Assembly (NCBI GenBank): GCA_028293375.1
Contig: JAQGOY010000212.1
Span: forward strand, 1 to 34,609
Reading direction: 5' to 3'
Length of the DNA stretch: 34,609 bases
Origin: Verrucomicrobiales bacterium
GTDB lineage: Bacteria > Verrucomicrobiota > Verrucomicrobiia > Limisphaerales > JAQGOY01
The notes below the pieces were generated by a model. The model worked only from the letters and a program-made list of their open reading frames with translations, searched no databases and was not told where the DNA came from. Shown here piece by piece: positions 29,826 through 34,609 of the stretch. Within the stretch, counting starts at the first letter, position 1. Each line of letters starts with the position of its first letter. The position numbers and the translations under genes were made by a program.

Positions 29826-29842
29826 TAACACTTCTTGTGCCA
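29826..29842 (-). promoter_or_regulatory. Possible sigma-54 (-24/-12) promoter for the secretion operon
   Basis: Read on the minus strand: TTGGCACAAGAAGTGTTA around TGGCAC-N5-GTGT, against the consensus TGGCAC-N5-TTGC. The -24 half is perfect; the -12 half has GT in place of the near-invariant GC. Transcription would start near 29816, about 46 bp before the first ATG. The presence of an NtrC-type activator in the same operon makes the site worth noting, but the -12 mismatch keeps confidence low. Confidence 0.3.
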
Positions 29843-29892
29843 ACCTCAGTTATCAGGGAATACACCTATTTTGCCCAGCCAATCTGCGCAGA

Positions 29893-29929
29893 AATTGCAC
29901 ACTTCTCATCGGCAATTGCGCACCTTTCA
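29893..29929 (-). promoter_or_regulatory. Two direct repeats 21 bp apart, possible activator sites
   Basis: On the plus strand AATTGCACACTTCTCA (29893) and AATTGCGCACCTTTCA (29914) differ at three positions. The 21-bp period equals two helical turns, so both face the same side of the DNA. They lie about 77-113 bp upstream of the inferred start site, in the range where NtrC-type proteins bind. The binding protein is not known. Confidence 0.35.
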
Positions 29930-30160
29930 GGTTCCGGCTCCCAGGTGATCTGTGTAACGCAATATACGTCTGAAGACCATTCGTCGAATTTAAAGGGCTT
30001 AAAAGGAACGTACAAGTTTCTTTGAGGAATGCAATCTAAAGGGGAATAAAGGCGGCTAAGAAAACGAGAGATTTGTTTGAAAATTTTGACCGTGGCGAGG
30101 GTCGTAACACTTGAATATTTCCCGTTGCAGGGAAGAATGCGAGATTAGCTTGTGACTAAT

Positions 30161-30460
30161 TCAAATGTTGTTTACAGGCGGCTTATAAGTGCCTTTCCTG
30201 CTGTCCTCAATAATGGTTCCATTTTCTGAAACCACTATATGCGCAATAGATGCCTCGGAAGCAAACTCGATATCGTAAAGCTCTGCACCTGCAACCACGC
30301 GTTTATCCACGAGCCTTATGTAAATGCCGATTTTTTGTTCTGCGACGGTGTTTTGAACGGCTTGGGGCAAGTCAGCCTGTTCAACTGGCAAGGCATAGGA
30401 AGATGATGTAAAAAGCAGGAGCGAAATTAGGATTACCAGAGTTTTTTTCATGACATTCAT
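30161..30460 (-). CDS. Small secreted PepSY-like protein
   Basis: The 99-residue protein has a signal peptide (MKKTLVILISLLLFTSSSYA, with three extra residues if the first ATG is used) and a mature part of about 75 residues. LPQAVQNTVAEQK, then AELYDIEF and VVSENGTIIEDSRKG follow the helix-strand-strand layout of PepSY-like periplasmic domains. It starts right after a strong Shine-Dalgarno AAGGAGGAGA; the second ATG at 30451 is 12 bp from it, the first only 3 bp, so either may be used. The function is unknown. It is a monocistronic gene, divergent from the next small gene. Confidence 0.78.
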   Translation of the reverse strand: MNVMKKTLVILISLLLFTSSSYALPVEQADLPQAVQNTVAEQKIGIYIRLVDKRVVAGAELYDIEFASEASIAHIVVSENGTIIEDSRKGTYKPPVNNI

Positions 30461-30470
30461 TCTCCTCCTT
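30461..30470 (-). promoter_or_regulatory. Strong ribosome-binding site AAGGAGGAGA
   Basis: A near-perfect Shine-Dalgarno sequence lies directly upstream of the small PepSY-like gene. It is much stronger than the sites before other genes in the window, where clear Shine-Dalgarno motifs are mostly absent. It leaves two candidate starts, at 30460 and 30451. Confidence 0.75.
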
Positions 30471-30653
30471 CAATAACGAACGGAAAAGGCACACTGCCAA
30501 GGCGTTGGAACCCTTAAGGCAGGGAGAGGGAAGCCCTCACGCATAAACAGATTGATTTGTCTCATTAATTCATGTTAGGGTCCTTTCGATGCGATATCGG
30601 CGCGGGTTTGCTTCAAGCCTCCATTGATTCCGCGCTTTCGAATAATTGTCCCA

Positions 30654-30917
30654 ATGAAAACAAAAAAAATGCCTGCCAAAACACGTCCTGTAGTCGCTGT
30701 TCCCGCTCCTGTTACCCTGGCTAAAGGCCAACTTTGGAAAATGGAAAACACCCATCTGGAAATTATGGAGGTCGGAAAAACGTTGACGCATTATCGGTTG
30801 TTTCAGAATCAGAAACGCGTTCCAACCAGTCTTGGCGGCATCACAACGGTTCAGACCTATCTTCGTGACCACTCTGCGGTACTGATACGCAACGCGCGTG
30901 AAGTTGCTGTAAAATAA
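30654..30917 (+). CDS. Small conserved protein (GQLWK / EIMEVGKTLTHYRL type)
   Basis: The 87-residue protein starts with a basic, Pro-rich segment (MKTKKMPAKTRPVVAVPAP). A compact part follows: KGQLWKMENTHLEIMEVGKT, then HYRLFQNQKRVPTSL, then VQTYLRDHSAVLI. I recall similar small proteins in verrucomicrobial genomes, with no known function. No signal peptide or metal site is visible. I chose ATG 30654 because it precedes the basic start; a non-ATG start further upstream in the same frame adds ten unlikely residues. Confidence 0.72.
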   Translation: MKTKKMPAKTRPVVAVPAPVTLAKGQLWKMENTHLEIMEVGKTLTHYRLFQNQKRVPTSLGGITTVQTYLRDHSAVLIRNAREVAVK

Positions 30918-30966
30918 CGTCTTCTGCGCGGGAATCCGAGATTGTAAGACCATTGGATGACCGGTT

Positions 30967-30995
30967 TTTAAAACCCTCAGGTTTTTGCCTATAAT
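30967..30995 (+). promoter_or_regulatory. Possible sigma-70 promoter upstream of the small zinc-ribbon-like gene
   Basis: TATAAT at 30990-30995 is a perfect -10 hexamer. TTTAAA at 30967-30972, 17 bp upstream, agrees with TTGACA at four of six positions and overlaps the inverted repeat GGTTTT-T-AAAACC (30963-30975). It would drive the gene at 31103 and perhaps the OmpA-like gene after it. Confidence 0.4.
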
Positions 30996-31102
30996 CTTAT
31001 TGACGTTTGCTGACGACAATCTCATCCTATCCCTGATCGGATATGATGACTTGCGGTGCAAGTGGATCCGGGCGCACGCAAACTTATCCGTTCAGACCAC
31101 AT

Positions 31103-31345
31103 ATGAACGAGATTTACGAAAACTGGCAAAACGTAGAAAAGCATCCTGAGCTTCACAAATCGTGTGAAAACTGCACCAGTGTCATGCCCGATATTCAGCC
31201 TGAATGTCCGGTTTGTCTCGGTTACCGGTTTACCAAGGACATTGATGTGGTCCTGGAAAGAGTGCGCTTTCATTACAAGCGCGGGGCTTTCATTTCCCCC
31301 AAAGATCCCACATGGCTCTGTTCCAATCGCTATCAAACTCCCTAA
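31103..31345 (+). CDS. Small protein with a zinc-ribbon-like Cys pattern
   Basis: The 80-residue protein starts at ATG 31103 (MNEIYENWQNVEKHPEL). CENC and CPVC pairs 13 residues apart form a likely structural zinc site, in SCENCTSVMPDIQPECPVCL. RFTKDIDVVLERVRFHY and a short tail follow. An in-frame start 60 bases earlier gives a less plausible beginning. The function is unknown. It lies 50 bp ahead of the OmpA-like gene. Confidence 0.7.
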   Translation: MNEIYENWQNVEKHPELHKSCENCTSVMPDIQPECPVCLGYRFTKDIDVVLERVRFHYKRGAFISPKDPTWLCSNRYQTP

Positions 31346-31395
31346 TTTTTTACAAAAGATTTACACGCGATGCCGAAACGGAATAAGTTCGCGAT

Positions 31396-32169
31396 GTGCC
31401 TAAACAGACTTGGATAATTGCGACCATCCTTTCCGCCCTGGTGGTTATTGGATTTATCGGAACCATTGCCTGGCAAAACTCCAATGAATTGGAATTAGCG
31501 AGGCAACAGATCAAAGCGAGCAAAGGCGAGCTCGAGAAAACGGCAACACAAAACGCGCAATTGGTCGCTGAACTTGTCGCTGAAAAAGAAAAATTTCGCG
31601 AATTGCAGGCTGAAAAGGAGAACACGGGGCAAGCTCAGAAAAGCCTCGAAGATGAAATGCGGGCTGCGCTGGAATCGAAGGATGTGACCATTTCCCAGCT
31701 TCAGGGAAAACTGACCGTAAACATCCTCGACCGCATCCTATTTGACTCGGGAGAAGCGGTGCTCAAGACAGAAGGAGATAAAGTGCTGGCCAAAATAGCC
31801 AGCGTGCTAACTTCGTATACGAATCGTCAGATTCATGTGGTCGGGCACACCGATAACGTCCCAATTCGACCCAACGCACGATCACGCTATGCTTCCAACT
31901 GGGAACTCTCCACGGCCAGGGCGACGGCGGCCGTTCGTTTCCTGGTGGAACGCGCAGGAGTGGACCCTAAAAAAATTGGAGCGTTGGGTTACGGAGAATT
32001 TCACCCGGTTGCAGACAACTCCACGTCCGAAGGAAAAGCAAAAAACCGTCGAATTGAAGTGGTTATCCTTCCTGAAGAACTCGTGCCTGGCCACGTACTC
32101 CCCCCACCCGTTTCGCCTTTAAAGCCAGCGACAAATACGCAGCCGGAAACGCTGACCCCAGGGGACTAG
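31396..32169 (+). CDS. Inner-membrane-anchored OmpA/MotB-like peptidoglycan-binding protein
   Basis: The 257-residue protein has one N-terminal helix (IIATILSALVVIGFIGTIAW), a long coiled coil at about 30-110, and an OmpA-like domain from about 112 to 232 (ILFDSGEAVLKTEGDKVL, then VVGHTDNVPI, NWELSTARATAAVRFLV and NRRIEVVIL). This domain binds diaminopimelate in peptidoglycan, so it should tether the inner membrane to the cell wall. No MotA-like gene is adjacent, so a stator role is not supported. The start is GTG 31396; an in-frame TAA at 31384-31386 rules out anything longer. A Pro-rich tail ends it. It is convergent with the zinc-ribbon gene, with 25 bp between and no hairpin. Confidence 0.9.
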   Translation: MPKQTWIIATILSALVVIGFIGTIAWQNSNELELARQQIKASKGELEKTATQNAQLVAELVAEKEKFRELQAEKENTGQAQKSLEDEMRAALESKDVTISQLQGKLTVNILDRILFDSGEAVLKTEGDKVLAKIASVLTSYTNRQIHVVGHTDNVPIRPNARSRYASNWELSTARATAAVRFLVERAGVDPKKIGALGYGEFHPVADNSTSEGKAKNRRIEVVILPEELVPGHVLPPPVSPLKPATNTQPETLTPGD

Positions 32170-32194
32170 GGCTCCTTTCAAGCGCACGCCATCA

Positions 32195-33295
32195 CTATCG
32201 ACGGCTGTTCATCAGCGCAATAATGATGATCATGGCGACCAAGCCGAAGAAAACTGCAAGCGAGATTTTTACCCAGCTCAAAGGATATTTGCCCGCGACT
32301 TTACCTGTAAAACCATTTACTAAAACTTGATAATGCTTGGCACCGTAATCAAAGCTTAAGAGCCATACGGGCACGAGCACATGTTTAAATGACCTGGCCT
32401 GGTATTCGGCAGAAACCTGGAGATTTCGCCGGGTGTCGCCGGGAACCTGCTGAGCACAAAGAGATTCCAAAGTGGAGTCCATATGCTGCCGGTTAAGTTC
32501 TGCGGCCTGCGAAAGGTCTACCTGATACTGTTCAACCACCCAACCCGCCAGGAAGGAAGGATCATACGGCATCAAGTCGGTCGTAGTCGGGAAGGGCTCG
32601 ATTTTCGCCAGCAAGGGAAGTGGAACCCCACGAGTGCCCGCGACGAGATCGTCATCGAAAAAGTGATCCAATTGGCCAGCTGAAAACTCCCAGCGAGTAT
32701 GCTGCACTTCCCGAGTCTGAGACCGCCCTTCACTATCAGTATAATGTTCTGTTTCGTAATAGTAATAGCCAGATTCTGCTGTCCAATCCGCATGGGCCTG
32801 GGCGTCAAAAGTCCAATAAGGCAGATAAATTCCTTTGACCACATCCGTCATTGCGCGGGCTCCCAAAGCATTAGGGGCAAACCACCGGTTGCCATACCAT
32901 TCGCGAACCCTGTCGCGCACCTCAGACTCGGGTATTTTTAAGGGGAGTAAACTTTCGGGTCGAATGGGTGCCTTGATCTGATCATAAGGAACCAATTGGG
33001 CGGAACCGCAGAATGGACATCGCTGCGCCACTTTTTCCGGGTCAAACACAGTGATGGCCTGGCAACTTTGGCATTTCACAGATGTTTTTTCTGCCTGCCA
33101 CCCGCGTTCGTCCCCGCCTGCATTGCGCAGGGCATCGGCAAGATCCCGCTCCACCACGACGCCTGCGTCCGATCTCTTAGCGGGACTGAATGTGCCGCAG
33201 TAGGGACAGACGAGGGCTTGTTTCGAAGGGTTCCAATGCGCATCTGCTCCGCAATTGGGGCAATGGAATTTTTCCTGGGCGATAACCTCGCTCAT
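32195..33295 (-). CDS. Zinc-ribbon protein with C-terminal membrane anchor, partner of SPFH protein
   Basis: The 366-residue protein has two zinc ribbons near its N-terminus: CPNC with CPYC, then CQSC with CPFC. A middle domain follows with YLPYWTFDAQAHADW, a Tyr-rich patch and VLVPVWLLSFDYGAKHY. A single helix closes it (ISLAVFFGLVAMIIIIALM) with a short basic tail, so it should be anchored with most of its mass in the cytoplasm. It lies 1 bp downstream of the SPFH gene, and I recall pairs of this type in other bacteria (SPFH plus TFIIB-like zinc ribbon), with no settled function. Confidence 0.85.
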   Translation of the reverse strand: MSEVIAQEKFHCPNCGADAHWNPSKQALVCPYCGTFSPAKRSDAGVVVERDLADALRNAGGDERGWQAEKTSVKCQSCQAITVFDPEKVAQRCPFCGSAQLVPYDQIKAPIRPESLLPLKIPESEVRDRVREWYGNRWFAPNALGARAMTDVVKGIYLPYWTFDAQAHADWTAESGYYYYETEHYTDSEGRSQTREVQHTRWEFSAGQLDHFFDDDLVAGTRGVPLPLLAKIEPFPTTTDLMPYDPSFLAGWVVEQYQVDLSQAAELNRQHMDSTLESLCAQQVPGDTRRNLQVSAEYQARSFKHVLVPVWLLSFDYGAKHYQVLVNGFTGKVAGKYPLSWVKISLAVFFGLVAMIIIIALMNSRR

Positions 33296-33296
33296 T

Positions 33297-34373
33297 TTAT
33301 TTCAAAAATTCGTCAATTGTCGCACGTGAAATGCGGTAAACAGAACCGATTTTCTTAGCTTTCAAATCGCCGGCTGAAATGCTGTTTAGGATATCTTCCT
33401 CGGTCACATTTAAGATTTTCGCAGCCTCAGCGGGAGTCAGTAAGTCGGGAACCGCTACGTTTGCGGGAATAGGCGGGGGCACCATCGAGCTGCTTGGAGT
33501 GGATTGATTTGCAGTGCCGAGAACTCCACCCTGTTGTTTGACCATTTCCTGGGCAATAGCGACGCCAACTGCCAACTCTGAGGCCATCCCGCCAGCTGAT
33601 CCTCCACCCTTCGCCATTCCCTGGGCCATGGAGAATTTAACGTAATCGTTAAGGTTTCCTACCGCAGACATGCTGCTGCGCTGGTCGATGGCTTTTTCGA
33701 CCTCAGGCGGAACAGAAACGTTTTCCACGATAAAACTGCTCATTTCGAGGCCGTATTTGGCCTTCATCACAGGATTGATGAGGGGCAGGAGGGATTCCCC
33801 GAGCTCGGAGTAACGCGTGGCAACATCCAGGACTGGAATCCGGGCCTGAGCAAGAGCTTCACTGAACACGCTGACAATTCTCGAACGCATCGTCTCGGCA
33901 AATTCATCGAGACGGAAATGATTATCCGTGCCAGCAACCTCCTTCAGAAACAATTTGGTATCCACTATACGAAAATCAAACGTTCCGTAGGCCCGGGCAC
34001 GCACGATTCCGAAATCATTGTCGCGCATCATCACCGGGTTGGCGGTGCCCCATTTATTGCCCGTAAACAAACGGGTAACCACATAGTAAACATCCGCCTT
34101 GAAAGGACTTTCAAAACCATATTTCCAGGACTGGAGGGTCGTCAGAACGGGAATGTTTTCGGTAGTGAGGGTGTGTTTGCCGGGACCGAAAGTGTCGCCA
34201 AATTCCCCCAGATAAACGAATTGGGCTACTTGAGATTCCCTGACGATGAGTTGTGCGCCCCGTTTGATCTCTTTGTCCTCGTCGGGGTAACGAAACGACA
34301 AAGTGTCGCGCGAATCGTCCGTCCATTCAATGATCTCGAGAAGTTGGCCTTTGATGAAATTCAGGATGCCCAT
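33297..34373 (-). CDS. SPFH-domain protein (virion-core-protein-like) with C-terminal excisionase-type HTH
   Basis: The 358-residue protein has an SPFH/band-7-like domain at about 30-230 (GAQLIVRESQVAQFVYLGEF, then FGPGKHTLTTENIPVL, DFGIVRARAYGTFDFRI and PPEVEKAIDQR). A Gly/Met-rich and a Pro-rich linker follow. At about 311-358 there is a MerR/excisionase-like HTH (LLTPAEAAKILNVTEEDILN, then AKKIGSVYRISRATIDEFL). SPFH proteins form membrane-associated oligomers. In related proteins the C-terminus is usually a zinc ribbon or similar; a DNA-binding-like domain here is unusual. The start is the ATG at 34373. Confidence 0.9.
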   Translation of the reverse strand: MGILNFIKGQLLEIIEWTDDSRDTLSFRYPDEDKEIKRGAQLIVRESQVAQFVYLGEFGDTFGPGKHTLTTENIPVLTTLQSWKYGFESPFKADVYYVVTRLFTGNKWGTANPVMMRDNDFGIVRARAYGTFDFRIVDTKLFLKEVAGTDNHFRLDEFAETMRSRIVSVFSEALAQARIPVLDVATRYSELGESLLPLINPVMKAKYGLEMSSFIVENVSVPPEVEKAIDQRSSMSAVGNLNDYVKFSMAQGMAKGGGSAGGMASELAVGVAIAQEMVKQQGGVLGTANQSTPSSSMVPPPIPANVAVPDLLTPAEAAKILNVTEEDILNSISAGDLKAKKIGSVYRISRATIDEFLK

Positions 34374-34434
34374 AAGTAGTTATTCTCAAAATTCTTAGCA
34401 TTTTAACTGATTCTTGTCTACGGGTCAGGGGATT

Positions 34435-34452
34435 GCTTAATGGCTATTAAGC
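34435..34452. promoter_or_regulatory. Inverted repeat GCTTAA-N6-TTAAGC upstream of the SPFH gene
   Basis: Perfect 6-bp arms with a 6-nt centre lie about 62 bp upstream of the SPFH ATG. It could be an operator or part of the promoter. No T-run follows on either strand, so it is not a terminator. Beyond it, up to the window end, I see no gene. Confidence 0.3.
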
Positions 34453-34609
34453 TATCTCAAAGATTCCACTAGGCACACTCCTCAAATTCGGCGAAGGCTG
34501 ATGCCCGATTGTAGGACGGACCCGGATTTTCTAAACTCATCTCAGTCAAGAAAAACCATAACGACCACAATTATGAGAAACTCATCAACACTCGATTCAG
34601 TCTGCAACG

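Larger units (their letters stand above)
29770..30160. other. Intergenic control region upstream of the secretion operon
   Basis: There is no convincing gene; the short open frames here have no recognisable protein pattern. The region contains a near-consensus sigma-54 site (29826-29842) and two direct repeats spaced 21 bp apart (29893-29929), both oriented to serve the minus-strand operon. The remainder up to the stop of the small PepSY-like gene shows nothing I can name. Confidence 0.55.

Noticed and set aside
29269-29973. Plus-strand open frame of 234 codons over the operon start
   Set aside because: It mirrors the signal-peptide and Gly-rich gene on the minus strand and runs into the control region; there is no start signal or protein pattern.
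30526-30538. Hairpin GAGGG-AAG-CCCTC as a terminator
   Set aside because: The stem is only 5 bp and no T-run follows on either strand.

Overview
The window looks like a chromosomal segment of a Gram-negative member of the Verrucomicrobiota, possibly a Pedosphaera/Limisphaerales-type organism. This rests on the gene repertoire and protein style: glycine-rich secretion proteins, prepilins with Ala-Phe cleavage junctions, a MoxR/DUF58/large VWA operon and a GQLWK-type small protein. No rRNA or marker gene fixes the taxonomy. I see no tRNA, rRNA, CRISPR array or intact mobile element.

Layout. (1) Positions 1-1144: the Gln/Pro/Asn-rich C-terminus of a gene entering from the left, then about 790 bp without a convincing gene. 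That stretch holds diverged direct repeats built on TGTCAC motifs and several palindromes, perhaps a decayed insertion-sequence end. (2) 1145-4122, plus strand: a tightly coupled three-gene cassette (HAD phosphatase, a conserved protein of unknown function, a PfkB-family sugar kinase). (3) 4155-11427, plus strand: MoxR AAA+ ATPase, DUF58 protein, BatA-like membrane VWA protein, and a very large membrane VWA protein carrying a PA14 domain. (4) 11445-13284, minus strand: birA and nadC, convergent with the VWA operon across a CTGAT pentanucleotide repeat. (5) 13362-14045, plus strand: a secreted SGNH hydrolase. (6) 14048-29769, minus strand: one 15-gene operon for a type II secretion / type IV pilus-like machine. 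Its transcription order is a secreted LTxxQ-like protein, GspE, F, G, H, I, J, K, L (PilM-PilN fusion), M, C, a secretin in two pieces, a histidine kinase and an NtrC-type sigma-54 activator. (7) 29770-34609: small secreted and small cytoplasmic proteins, an OmpA/MotB-like envelope protein, and a zinc-ribbon membrane protein paired with an SPFH protein that ends in an excisionase-like helix-turn-helix.

How the genes work together. The secretion operon would build an inner-membrane platform (E, F, L, M, C), a pseudopilus (G, H, I, J, K) and an outer-membrane gate. The gate is the most striking part of the window. The secretin is encoded by two genes, each with its own signal peptide, and the break falls in the variable glycine/serine loop inside the last periplasmic N-domain, so each protein carries half of that domain. 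The gene order L-M-C-D copies pilM-N-O-P-Q of type IV pili rather than the usual gspC-to-gspM order. The two-component system at the operon end, with a near-consensus sigma-54 promoter and two direct repeats 21 bp apart upstream of the first gene, suggests possible self-regulation. No prepilin peptidase, GspN or pilotin is present, so these must be supplied from elsewhere.
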